Position numbers and translations under genes: made by a program. A stretch of 22,779 nt of DNA from JASEHD01 sp964471945 (lineage in GTDB: Bacteria > Bacteroidota > Ignavibacteria > UBA10030 > SZUA-254), in the NCBI GenBank assembly GCA_964471945.1, contig CAYYIJ010000032.1, positions 1-22,779 on the forward strand, given 5' to 3'. Positions 1-7,347 of this stretch are shown here, piece after piece. The notes under the pieces were generated by a model. That model was not told where the DNA came from, made no database searches, and was given only the letters and a program-made list of their open reading frames with translations. Within the stretch, counting starts at the first letter, position 1, and the number at the start of each line of letters is the position of its first letter.

Positions 1-18
1 GTAAAGTATAACAAAGAA

Positions 19-57
19 AAAGCCCAGCAGTTCTCGTTGTTGAACCTGCTGGGCTTT
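19..57 (+). terminator. Intrinsic terminator hairpin at left edge
   Basis: A 12-bp perfect inverted repeat is visible: AAAGCCCAGCAG at 19-30 pairs with CTGCTGGGCTTT at 46-57. It is flanked by an A-rich tract on the left and by TTTATAAAAAATTT on the right. It probably ends a plus-strand gene lying to the left of the window. The A-rich left flank would also give a U-tract on the minus strand, so it could work in both directions, but no minus-strand gene abuts it here. Confidence 0.75.
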
Positions 58-82
58 ATAAAAAATTTATTCCTGAAAAATT

Positions 83-111
83 TTGCTTATCTATTCATTT
101 ATCAGTATATT
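83..111 (+). promoter_or_regulatory. Possible promoter for the tRNA gene (and perhaps tilS)
   Basis: TTGCTT at 83-88 is followed after 17 nt by TATATT at 106-111. The -10 element ends 14 nt before the mature tRNA 5' end at 126, which is a plausible geometry. The -35 element matches the consensus poorly, so this is a suggestion based on spacing and position. Confidence 0.35.
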
Positions 112-125
112 TTCAATAATTTAAT

Positions 126-199
126 GGCGGAGTAGCTCAGTTGGTTAGAGCAACGGAATCATAATCCGTGTGTCGGGGGTTCGACTCCCTCCTCCGCTA
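126..199 (+). tRNA. tRNA with anticodon CAT (elongator Met likely; Ile2 possible)
   Basis: The 74-nt sequence folds as a cloverleaf. GGCGGAG (126-132) pairs with CTCCGCT with a G-U first pair, and the discriminator is A199. A D-arm with AGCTCAGTTGGTTAGAGC is present. The anticodon stem ACGGA/TCCGT carries the loop ATCATAA, so the anticodon is CAT. The T-arm has a TTCGACT loop. CCA is not encoded. Overall it resembles elongator Met tRNAs of Bacteroidota relatives as I remember them. A CAT anticodon is also carried by the Ile2 tRNA, the substrate of TilS, whose gene begins 49 bp downstream, so the identity should be confirmed with a tRNA model. Confidence 0.93.
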
Positions 200-247
200 C
201 TGAATAAAATCCTTTCAGAAATATTCTTCGAAAGGTATTTGTCAGTT

Positions 248-1639
248 ATGTCGGAACATCCATTATTCCATTCATTTCAAAAATTCATCCACAAACATCT
301 CCTTATCGAGCGTGGAGAGAAGATTATCGCCTGTATCAGCGGTGGTATCGATTCTATTGTTCTTTTGGATCTCCTATCTAAACTGAAAACTCGATGGAGG
401 CTCGAGCTCGCAGTCGCGCACTTCAATCATCAGTTAAGGGGGAAAGAATCGGATGAAGATGAGGCGTTTGTTCGGTCTATATCCAAAGAACGAGATATTG
501 CGTACTACACCGAGAGTTCAGATACTGAACAAATCGCCGAAATTGAAAAACTCTCGATTCAAGAAACCGCTCGTAATCTACGTTATGCTTTCTTTAATAA
601 ACTCTGTAGGTCGACTGGCTATCAGAAAATTGCAACAGCACACAATGCTGACGATAACGCTGAAACTATACTATTAAATATTTTTCGAGGCTCGGGTGTA
701 CATGGACTTACAGGAATTCCCGTTTACAGGAAGGACCAATCGATAATTCGTCCCTTACTCTTCGCAACTCGTTCAGCCATTCAAGAATATGCGGATGACC
801 GAAAACTTAAGCACCGCGAGGATTCATCTAACTTTAAAATCGATTATACGCGTAACTTCATTCGCCTGGAAATAATTCCTCTCATTTTAAAAAATATCAA
901 TCCAAATCTAACAGCTACACTGGGGCGGATGAGCGAGCGATTCAATCAACTTGAAGATTATGTTAATTCATTGTTAGAAATAACTCGCTCGGAAGTCATA
1001 GAAGAATCACTAAAAAATAAAATTATTGTTAACCTCGAAAGATTTTCTAAACTCCCATTATTCATCCAAGACCAATTATTGCTTCAACTCGGGAAAGAAT
1101 TCACTAATTCAGAAATTGACACCGGGACAGTTAGTACAATGTTTAACATTTCCAGAGCGGAAACAGGCTCATCAGGCTCACTAACGAAAGACATAATAGT
1201 TTATCGAAATCGAGACCAGCTTGTTTTCAAACGTATTTTCCAAACCTCTCCATTTTCATACACAATTGAATTGAACCGGGAGTACCAGTTCGAAGCATTC
1301 TATTTTTCAATTACCGAAGTCAGTAAAGCTGAATTATCAAACGATCCAAATATTGAATTCATTGATGCGGACAAAATCGGAAAACATCTGAATATACGTT
1401 CATGGCAAGAAGGCGACTGGTTTATCCCATTGGGTATGGAAGATAAAAAAAAGCTAAGCGATTTTTATGTTGACCAGAAAATTCCGTTATTTGAGAAACA
1501 AACGATTCCGCTTTTAATATCCGATAACAAGGTTGTATGGATATGCGGCAAACGGTTAGATGAACGATTTAAAATTAATACTAATACAAAAAAGATCATC
1601 AAACTTGAATACATTCTACGACTGAAAGAATATAAATGA
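248..1639 (+). CDS. tilS: tRNA(Ile)-lysidine synthetase TilS
   Basis: TilS joins lysine to C34 of the CAU-anticodon isoleucine tRNA, using ATP, so that it reads AUA and is charged with Ile instead of Met. The 463-residue protein has the N-type ATP pyrophosphatase loop SGGIDS at residues 31-36. The second family motif (TAHNADDNAETILLN) begins near residue 131. A C-terminal TilS domain spans roughly 385-460. Length and domain order are normal for the family. The frame is open upstream to a GTG at 170, but that lies inside the tRNA gene. ATG 248 starts just before the conserved region and has a weak GAAAGG upstream. The stop overlaps the hpt start by 4 nt (ATGA), suggesting coupled translation. 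The order tilS-hpt-ftsH is widely conserved in bacteria. Confidence 0.95.
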   Translation: MSEHPLFHSFQKFIHKHLLIERGEKIIACISGGIDSIVLLDLLSKLKTRWRLELAVAHFNHQLRGKESDEDEAFVRSISKERDIAYYTESSDTEQIAEIEKLSIQETARNLRYAFFNKLCRSTGYQKIATAHNADDNAETILLNIFRGSGVHGLTGIPVYRKDQSIIRPLLFATRSAIQEYADDRKLKHREDSSNFKIDYTRNFIRLEIIPLILKNINPNLTATLGRMSERFNQLEDYVNSLLEITRSEVIEESLKNKIIVNLERFSKLPLFIQDQLLLQLGKEFTNSEIDTGTVSTMFNISRAETGSSGSLTKDIIVYRNRDQLVFKRIFQTSPFSYTIELNREYQFEAFYFSITEVSKAELSNDPNIEFIDADKIGKHLNIRSWQEGDWFIPLGMEDKKKLSDFYVDQKIPLFEKQTIPLLISDNKVVWICGKRLDERFKINTNTKKIIKLEYILRLKEYK

Positions 1640-2184
1640 AAAAATATATAATAATTCATGACGACAAATTTGAAATCTTCCTGACAGAAAAAAAGATTCA
1701 ATCGCGTATCCGCGAATTAGCAGTCCAAATCAATAAGGATTACAAAACAAAAGTTCCGATCTTTATTGGGATACTCAATGGTTCATTTATTTTTATGTCT
1801 GACCTGATTCGAAATATCAATATCGACTGCGAAGTGGATTTTCTAAAACTATCGAGCTACGGTGATGCCAAGATTAGCTCTGGTCACGTTTCATTACTGA
1901 AAGACCTGAACGCTACTATCGGAGGGAGAGATATTATAGTTGTTGAAGATATTGTTGATTCGGGACTATCGATCGATTTCATTAAAAAGCTTATTTATCT
2001 TCATAAACCGAAAACATTCAAGATAGTATCGTTGTTATATAAGAAGGATGCAGTTAAAATTGATGTAAAAATTGATTATATTGGATTCGAGATACCTAAT
2101 GTATTTGTGATAGGTTATGGGCTCGATTATGCACAGAATGTAAGAAATTTGCGCGCGATTTATAAATTAGTTGATGAGAATTAG
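1636..2184 (+). CDS. hpt: Hypoxanthine (guanine) phosphoribosyltransferase
   Basis: This purine salvage enzyme converts hypoxanthine or guanine plus PRPP to IMP or GMP in the cytoplasm. The 182-residue protein has the type I PRPP-binding motif VVEDIVDSGLS at residues 102-112. Upstream is the conserved loop ILNGSFIF (46-53). Further on, the purine-binding region (KIDYIGFEIPNVFVIGYGLDY, from about 145) carries the typical VIGYGLDY. Length matches the family. It starts inside the last codons of tilS and ends 17 bp before ftsH, so it is part of the same transcript. The motif IVDSGLS instead of the commoner IIDTGLT is a conservative difference. Confidence 0.95.
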   Translation: MKKYIIIHDDKFEIFLTEKKIQSRIRELAVQINKDYKTKVPIFIGILNGSFIFMSDLIRNINIDCEVDFLKLSSYGDAKISSGHVSLLKDLNATIGGRDIIVVEDIVDSGLSIDFIKKLIYLHKPKTFKIVSLLYKKDAVKIDVKIDYIGFEIPNVFVIGYGLDYAQNVRNLRAIYKLVDEN

Positions 2185-2201
2185 AACCGAAAACAAAGAA
2201 T

Positions 2202-4220
2202 ATGGAAGAAAATAAAGAATATAAACGAACCAACCAACATAAGAAACCGATTCGACAACACCGAAATCGTACTCCCAAAAAACCTATGAAGGGCGATGAC
2301 GATTTTAACTGGGCAAAAGTGATGAAGGTCGTGCTTAGCTGGTCGGCAATCATCCTTGGTGTATTTATCATAATGACTCTCTTTCGGACAAAAGAAAAAA
2401 CAGAGTTCGAGCTTACCTACACTGAATATCAAAAACTATTAAACGATGGGATGATTAGTTCTGCGAATGTAAATAAATCAGAAATCAATAATTACGATTT
2501 TCATGGAATTCTTAAGAGTCCGACAGATGTTGTCACGTCCAGTGGTAAAACAGTCAGACTTGAAAATTTCGTAATCACACTCCCCTACCTTGACAGTGAG
2601 ATTATAAAATCGTGGAATGATAAAGGGATTCGGTTCACAATCACAAAAAAGGATAATACCTGGTTGAATGCACTATTAGGTGCACTGCCATGGGTACTTC
2701 TATTGGTTGTTTGGTTAATAATAATGCGCCGCATGCAGGGAGGAGGGACAAAAGGGATATTTTCATTCGGCAAGAGCCGCGCAAAATTGTTGAATGAAGG
2801 ATCACCAAAAGTTACGTTCCAAGATGTTGCTGGCACTGACGAGGCAAAAGTCGAGCTGCAAGAGATTATTGAATTTCTGAAAGAACCTGCAAAATTCCAA
2901 CGACTCGGTGGTAAAATCCCGCGCGGTGTTTTGTTATTAGGTCCGCCCGGAACCGGAAAAACATTATTAGCACGTGCAGTTGCCGGTGAAGCGGGTGTTC
3001 CATTCTTTTCGATTTCTGGTGCGGATTTCGTTGAAATGTTTGTCGGTGTTGGTGCGAGCCGTGTACGAGATTTATTCGATACCGGTAAAAAAAATGCTCC
3101 CTGTATTATTTTCATAGATGAAATTGATGCTGTCGGAAGACATCGTGGAGCGGGACTTGGAGGTGGGCATGATGAACGTGAACAAACGCTCAACCAATTA
3201 CTTGTCGAGATGGACGGTTTTGAACAAAACAGCGGTGTCATAATAATTGCTGCAACGAATAGGCCCGACGTTCTCGATCCAGCATTACTTCGCCCAGGGC
3301 GATTTGATCGTCAAATCGTTGTTGATAGGCCTGACGTTCGCGGTCGAGAAGGAATTTTGAAAGTTCATACGCGTAATATTCCGCTTGATGAAAAAGTGGA
3401 TTTGTCAATTCTAGCAAAAGGTACTCCTGGTCTCGCTGGCGCCGATCTGGCAAATCTGGTAAACGAAGCAGCATTATTGGCAGCCCGGCAAAACCATAAA
3501 GCTGTTGCGATGCAGCACTTTGAAGAGGCAAAAGATAAAGTCATGATGGGTATCGAACGAAAGAGCTTGATCATTTCGGACTCAGAAAAAAGAATAACAG
3601 CATATCACGAATCTGGTCATGTATTAGTGGCAAAAATGGTCCCCGAAGCCGATCCTGTACATAAAGTTACAATCATTCCTCGTGGAAGAGCGCTAGGTGT
3701 AACGACTTATTTACCTATAGACGAAAAACATACTTACTCCAAACAATACCTTGAAGCGATGATTACATACGCTCTTGGGGGACGAGCTGCGGAGAAACTT
3801 ATTTTCAATCAATTTACGACTGGCGCAGGAAATGACATCGAGCGTGCTACCAATCTTGCACATAAAATGGTTTGTGAATGGGGAATGAGCCCGCGCTTAG
3901 GACCCTTAGCTTATGGAACTAAAGAAGAAGAAATATTTTTAGGTCGAGAAATAACTCGATCAAAAAATTATTCCGAGAACACCGCTGTAATTATCGATGA
4001 AGAGATAAAAAAGATTGTGGACACCGGGATGGAACGTGCTGAAAAAATCCTCGCTGATAATGTTGGCGTTCTTCATAAACTCGCTAATTCATTATTAGAA
4101 CGAGAGATATTAGATGGCGATGAGATTGACAAGCTGATTCGCGGTGAGGAGCTTCCTCAAATTGAACGGCGTGAGGACAATCAAGATCAAACAACAACCC
4201 CGGCTATTGATGAGAAATAA
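2202..4220 (+). CDS. ftsH: ATP-dependent zinc metalloprotease FtsH
   Basis: FtsH is a hexameric membrane protease that degrades misplaced membrane proteins and short-lived regulators. The 672-residue protein begins with a basic cytoplasmic segment, then a transmembrane helix near 41-61. A periplasmic domain follows to about 155, then a second helix near 157-175. The AAA+ module has Walker A GPPGTGKT at 247-254, Walker B IIFIDEID around 302-309, and the second region of homology with arginine finger around 352-370. The zinc site HESGH is at 469-473, with the later GAGNDIERAT segment likely supplying the third zinc ligand. All catalytic parts are present and the length is typical. It overlaps the next gene by 11 nt. 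Confidence 0.98.
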   Translation: MEENKEYKRTNQHKKPIRQHRNRTPKKPMKGDDDFNWAKVMKVVLSWSAIILGVFIIMTLFRTKEKTEFELTYTEYQKLLNDGMISSANVNKSEINNYDFHGILKSPTDVVTSSGKTVRLENFVITLPYLDSEIIKSWNDKGIRFTITKKDNTWLNALLGALPWVLLLVVWLIIMRRMQGGGTKGIFSFGKSRAKLLNEGSPKVTFQDVAGTDEAKVELQEIIEFLKEPAKFQRLGGKIPRGVLLLGPPGTGKTLLARAVAGEAGVPFFSISGADFVEMFVGVGASRVRDLFDTGKKNAPCIIFIDEIDAVGRHRGAGLGGGHDEREQTLNQLLVEMDGFEQNSGVIIIAATNRPDVLDPALLRPGRFDRQIVVDRPDVRGREGILKVHTRNIPLDEKVDLSILAKGTPGLAGADLANLVNEAALLAARQNHKAVAMQHFEEAKDKVMMGIERKSLIISDSEKRITAYHESGHVLVAKMVPEADPVHKVTIIPRGRALGVTTYLPIDEKHTYSKQYLEAMITYALGGRAAEKLIFNQFTTGAGNDIERATNLAHKMVCEWGMSPRLGPLAYGTKEEEIFLGREITRSKNYSENTAVIIDEEIKKIVDTGMERAEKILADNVGVLHKLANSLLEREILDGDEIDKLIRGEELPQIERREDNQDQTTTPAIDEK

Positions 4221-4932
4221 AAATCATCCGTTCGAGGATATCATCGGACAGATCAGATCAACAGAGAGTAACAATAGCGATCATTCACCACACATTGAAC
4301 ATGATTATCGTATCGAAGTAATTCGCAAATCGATTCACTTTTGTTCGCTTTCAATTCCAATCGCTTACTATTATTTACCAAAATCAATTGTTCTTTCTTT
4401 TCTGATTCCTCTCACTATAGCATTTCTTGTTATAGATATTGCTCGGTACTATCACAAACCAATCGAGGAATGGTTTTATAAATACTTTGGATTTATGCTT
4501 CGGAAGCATGAGAGCGACAAGAAACGAAAAACTTTGAATGGTGCTACTTATGTTCTCATTTCGGCAACTATTTGTGTAATCATTTTCCCAAAAATTATCA
4601 CGGTTACAAGTTTCGCAATCCTAATTATTAGTGATATAACCGCAGCGCTAATCGGTCGAAGATTTGGGAAACATCGTTTTTTTTCGAAGTCACTTGAAGG
4701 TAGTGCGGGTTTCTTTTTCAGCGCTTTAATTGTTATCGCGATCAGCCCAAAAATCGAATATCAGCTTAGCGAATATTTAATAAGTATTATTGCTGTTTTT
4801 GTCGGAACTGTTACTGAAGCTCTTCCTATTAAAGTTGATGACAACCTTTCGATCCCTATTGTAGTAGGTATAACATTATGGTTATTGTACATTATTTTCC
4901 TGCCGACATTGAACATTTATAAATTTGGATAA
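4210..4932 (+). CDS. Membrane polyprenol/diacylglycerol kinase-like protein (SEC59/DGK1/VTE5 type)
   Basis: This is a 240-residue polytopic membrane protein. Its conserved patches match the dolichol/phytol/diacylglycerol kinase family, whose characterised members phosphorylate lipid alcohols, usually with CTP. Visible motifs are RKSIHF (39-44), LNGATY (109-114), SDITAALIGRRFGKHRF (141-157), KSLEGSAGF (160-168) and TEALPIKVDDNLSIP (202-216). Hydrophobic segments alternate with these loops. The frame is open up to 4144 inside ftsH. I chose ATG 4210 because it overlaps the ftsH stop and precedes the first conserved motif. The substrate cannot be told from sequence; undecaprenol, diacylglycerol or an isoprenoid alcohol are options. 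A relative of phosphatidate cytidylyltransferase is a less likely reading. Confidence 0.8.
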   Translation: MRNKNHPFEDIIGQIRSTESNNSDHSPHIEHDYRIEVIRKSIHFCSLSIPIAYYYLPKSIVLSFLIPLTIAFLVIDIARYYHKPIEEWFYKYFGFMLRKHESDKKRKTLNGATYVLISATICVIIFPKIITVTSFAILIISDITAALIGRRFGKHRFFSKSLEGSAGFFFSALIVIAISPKIEYQLSEYLISIIAVFVGTVTEALPIKVDDNLSIPIVVGITLWLLYIIFLPTLNIYKFG

Positions 4933-4936
4933 CGAT

Positions 4937-5407
4937 ATGCGAGTTTATCTTTCTGGCGGAATGGAATATGCCGATGGTGAGGGTGCAAATTGGCGTAAAG
5001 AATTACAGGAATGGATTGAGGCGAACCTCACGCATTCAGTTTTTAATCCAAACATAGAAAGCGATGAGTTTTTCAGACTGCACTATCCGAACGTAGATTT
5101 TCGGGAAATCAAGAAAACAAACGTCGAACTGTATCAAAAAATCGTTCGTCAACTTGTAGAGATCGATTGTCAGGAAATCGCGCAGCGTTCAGATTATGTA
5201 ATATGCTACTGGGATGATGGCGCCGCAAAAGGGGCAGGCACAAAGGGTGAGCTTACAATGGCAAAGTATTTTAATAAACCTGTTTATCTTGTTACATCGT
5301 TTGCACTTCACGATATCCCGGGTTGGATACTCGGATGTACTGAAGAAATATTCACTAACTTTGAGCATTTGAAACAATTTCTCATTAAATTATATATATT
5401 TAAATAA
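4937..5407 (+). CDS. Nucleoside 2-deoxyribosyltransferase-like protein
   Basis: A 156-residue soluble protein with the Rossmann-like layout of the nucleoside deoxyribosyltransferase family. It opens with YLSGGM (4-9), has SDYVICYWDDG around 85-95, and then GAGTKGEL around 99-106, which corresponds to the family's GTxxEL active-site strand. Characterised members transfer deoxyribose between bases or hydrolyse deoxynucleoside monophosphates. Which of these applies here is not visible. I preferred ATG 4937, 4 bp after the kinase-like gene, over an upstream TTG at 4925 that would overlap it. It sits between the lipid-kinase-like and GroES-like genes, and no functional link to them is evident. With hpt upstream, a role in nucleotide salvage is a reasonable inference. 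Confidence 0.75.
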   Translation: MRVYLSGGMEYADGEGANWRKELQEWIEANLTHSVFNPNIESDEFFRLHYPNVDFREIKKTNVELYQKIVRQLVEIDCQEIAQRSDYVICYWDDGAAKGAGTKGELTMAKYFNKPVYLVTSFALHDIPGWILGCTEEIFTNFEHLKQFLIKLYIFK

Positions 5408-5413
5408 ATTCAC

Positions 5414-5800
5414 ATGAATGATTTCAATAGAAAACGGATGATAGTTGTAGGAGATAAAGCTCTAATTATTCCGGACAGCGACAAGGAACGTACAGACGCA
5501 GGACTCTACCTTCCACCTACTGTAAAAGAAAAAGAAAAAGTCTGGAGCGGTTACGTGGTGAAGGTAGGTCCCGGCTATCCGATTCCCAATCCAAGTTTCA
5601 TTGATCAAGAATCCTGGTCTCCGACACCGCGAGACCCCGTGAAATATATTCCACTCCAAGTCGAAGAAGGTGATTACGCGATTTTTATTAAGGAACAAGC
5701 GATAGAGATTGAGTTTGAGCAAAAAAAATATCTCATTGTTCCGCAAGCAGCTATCCTTATGGTTATTAGACGAAATCTTATGGATGAATTAGAAAAATAG
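5414..5800 (+). CDS. Divergent GroES-like (Cpn10 family) protein
   Basis: A 128-residue protein whose start (MIVVGDKALIIPD) and following TDAGLYLPPTVKEKEKVWSGYVVKVGPG segment align with the N-terminal strand and mobile loop of 10-kDa chaperonins. The end (EEGDYAIFIKEQAIEIEF then YLIVPQAAILMVI) matches the Cpn10 C-terminal strands. About 25 residues (around 53-80, rich in Pro and Ser) sit where ordinary GroES has a short roof loop, which makes it longer than the usual 95 or so residues. There is no groEL next to it. It lies 6 bp after the deoxyribosyltransferase-like gene, and its last base is shared with a possible GTG start of smpB. It may be an accessory co-chaperonin or a Cpn10-fold protein with another role. 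Confidence 0.8.
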   Translation: MNDFNRKRMIVVGDKALIIPDSDKERTDAGLYLPPTVKEKEKVWSGYVVKVGPGYPIPNPSFIDQESWSPTPRDPVKYIPLQVEEGDYAIFIKEQAIEIEFEQKKYLIVPQAAILMVIRRNLMDELEK

Positions 5801-5811
5801 TGTGTATCGAG

Positions 5812-6276
5812 ATGACAAATGAAAGTACGATCATAGAAAAAACTGTCGTTACCAACCGTAAAGCTCTTCATGATTACTTTATTATAGAACGGTTCGAGAC
5901 TGGAATTGCACTCAGAGGAACAGAAGTAAAATCACTCAGACTTGGGACAGCAAATTTACAAGATGGTTATGCAATATTACGGAATGGTGAAGTTTGGCTA
6001 ATCGGAATGCACGTCAGTCCGTTCGAAAAAGGAAACATCAACAATCATGACCCTAAGCGGGACAGAAAACTACTGATGCACAAACGTGAAATACGTCGGC
6101 TTGTAGGAAAAGTTGCTGAAAAAGGATTAACACTTGTCCCACTCAGAATTTATTTCAAAAATAATAAAGCGAAAGTTGAGCTTGGGCTCGCAGTCGGCAA
6201 AAAAACGTATGATAAGCGTGAAGCTATAGCAAAACGAGAGATTGAACGACAGCTAAGGCGTGAATATGCAAAATAG
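5812..6276 (+). CDS. smpB: SsrA-binding protein SmpB
   Basis: SmpB binds tmRNA and delivers it to stalled ribosomes for trans-translation. The 154-residue protein has NRKALHDYF near 15-23, the core GTEVKSLR at 36-43, and a basic C-terminal tail (GKKTYDKREAIAKRE, from 129) that enters the empty mRNA channel. Length is typical. Two starts are possible: GTG 5800, overlapping the upstream stop, would add four residues, and ATG 5812. I took the ATG; neither has a clear Shine-Dalgarno sequence. No ssrA gene was noticed in the window. The gene belongs to the tilS-to-arginine-decarboxylase run and is followed by a 30-bp gap. Confidence 0.95.
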   Translation: MTNESTIIEKTVVTNRKALHDYFIIERFETGIALRGTEVKSLRLGTANLQDGYAILRNGEVWLIGMHVSPFEKGNINNHDPKRDRKLLMHKREIRRLVGKVAEKGLTLVPLRIYFKNNKAKVELGLAVGKKTYDKREAIAKREIERQLRREYAK

Positions 6277-6306
6277 AATATTAATATCATAAAGGAATTA
6301 TAAAAA

Positions 6307-6852
6307 TTGTACGTCCCAACAAAAATCTTTTTTACCAAAGGGGTAGGCAGACACAAAGACTATTTACAATCGTTTGAGTTGGCATTGAGAGATGCTAAGA
6401 TTGAGAAGTGCAACCTTGTAACAGTATCAAGCATATTCCCACCGGGATGCAAACGAATTCCGACTGAGGAGGGTTTGAGGTTCTTACAACCGGGTCAAAT
6501 TACATTTACGGTTTTAGCTCGAAATGCTACGAACGAACCCAATCGTTTAATTGCTGCCTCGATCGGTGTAGCTACCCCAGCAGATAATTCAGCATACGGA
6601 TATCTCTCAGAACACCATCCATTCGGAGAAACAGATGAGAAAGCTGGGGAGTATGCGGAGGACCTCGCTGCAACTATGCTTGCTACCACCCTCGGAGTCG
6701 AGTTTGATTCTAATACTGCATGGGATGAAAGAGAAAAACAATATAAAATGAGCGGCAAGATAGTAAAGTCGTTTAACATAACACAAAGTGCTGAAGGCGA
6801 TAAGAATGGACTCTGGACAACTGTCATAGCATGTGCCATCCTTCTTCCATGA
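6307..6852 (+). CDS. Pyruvoyl-dependent arginine decarboxylase
   Basis: This enzyme makes agmatine from arginine, the first step of one route to putrescine and spermidine. The proenzyme cleaves itself at a Ser-Ser bond, turning the second Ser into a pyruvoyl cofactor. The 181-residue protein has the site LVTVSSIFPPGC, with cleavage expected between S41 and S42. GYLSEHHPFGETDEKAG (98-113) carries the conserved Glu (probably E108) used in catalysis. The start is TTG at 6307, supported by AAAGGA at 6291-6296, 10 nt upstream. The family is common in archaea and also occurs in Chlorobiota and relatives. No agmatinase or spermidine synthase gene is nearby. It closes the plus-strand gene run. Confidence 0.92.
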   Translation: MYVPTKIFFTKGVGRHKDYLQSFELALRDAKIEKCNLVTVSSIFPPGCKRIPTEEGLRFLQPGQITFTVLARNATNEPNRLIAASIGVATPADNSAYGYLSEHHPFGETDEKAGEYAEDLAATMLATTLGVEFDSNTAWDEREKQYKMSGKIVKSFNITQSAEGDKNGLWTTVIACAILLP

Positions 6853-6863
6853 TTGAAAATTAA

Positions 6864-6936
6864 AAAGTCGAGGGCGCAGTTTATCTTATGTGAACCGTCT
6901 CCCAGACAATCCATAATCTAGAGCGTCCCCGACTTT
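6864..6936. repeat. Imperfect inverted repeat after the arginine decarboxylase gene
   Basis: AAAGTCGAGGGCGC at 6864-6877 pairs with GCGTCCCCGACTTT at 6923-6936, with one mismatch and one G-U pair, around a 45-nt loop. The loop holds a smaller GTCT/AGAC hairpin. It begins 12 bp after the stop codon of the decarboxylase gene. It has no U-tract, so it may be a 3' UTR structure protecting the transcript rather than a classic terminator, or it may be chance. Confidence 0.4.
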
Positions 6937-7159
6937 CATTTTACTGAAATCGAGATATCCCCTGCACAATGATATTCCGCTCTTTATAGATTTGATTATT
7001 AGAAATATGTCAGATAAGAAATTTACTTTCCAAAGTCCTGACTTTGCCAATATAATAAAAAATATTTCAGAAGTCAAGCAATTTTTATCGAATATCCAAA
7101 TCCTGTCTTTGTCACATTAAAGTATTCCAAAATGAGTAAAAAACGACAATAAAGCAGCC

Positions 7160-7193
7160 CTGAAACTTTCGATTCAGAGATGGTTTTTTTTTT
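7160..7193 (+). terminator. Weak terminator candidate with T10 run
   Basis: A short CTGAA (7160-7164) / TTCAG (7173-7177) stem precedes AGATGG and a run of ten T (7184-7193). The stem is only 5 bp and separated from the T-run by 6 nt, so it is a weak intrinsic terminator at best. It lies where plus-strand transcription from the housekeeping operon meets the minus-strand restriction locus. The rest of 6937-7202 shows no gene I can support. Confidence 0.3.
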
Positions 7194-7202
7194 GAGTGTG
7201 GC

Positions 7203-7292
7203 TTAGGTATAGGATATTCTTTTCTCTTGTCTCAGAGCCTGCGCCGCTACCGATGAAGAGATCACCAATAAGAAAAGAAGAATTGATTTCAT
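7203..7292 (-). pseudogene. Signal-peptide-like gene stub (29 codons)
   Basis: Reading from ATG 7292, the first 19 residues form a text-book signal peptide: MKS, a run of Leu/Ile/Val, SSS, then an AQA cleavage site. An AGGA element sits a few nt upstream. Only ten residues follow before TAA at 7203. A secreted protein cannot be this short, so it is either a remnant of a truncated secreted-protein gene or a coincidence. Another frame stays open for about 40 codons after the stop without resembling any family I know. The upstream extension to 7400 lies partly inside the neighbouring ORF. Confidence 0.3.
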
Positions 7293-7347
7293 TGACTTTC
7301 CTATTATAAATTTGAAATGAATGAACCCGTTTGTTGAAACAACTCTA

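Noticed and set aside
170..247. Upstream GTG extension of tilS
   Set aside because: The extension would be translated from inside the tRNA gene. ATG 248 precedes the first conserved residues.
2585..3241. Long minus-strand open frame (218 codons) opposite ftsH
   Set aside because: It lies entirely within the strongly conserved AAA+ region of ftsH, is rich in Ser/Pro as expected for an antisense shadow, and has no family features.
6886..7077. 63-codon minus-strand ORF after the decarboxylase gene
   Set aside because: It has no motif or plausible ribosome binding site, and it covers the imperfect inverted repeat. Probably chance.
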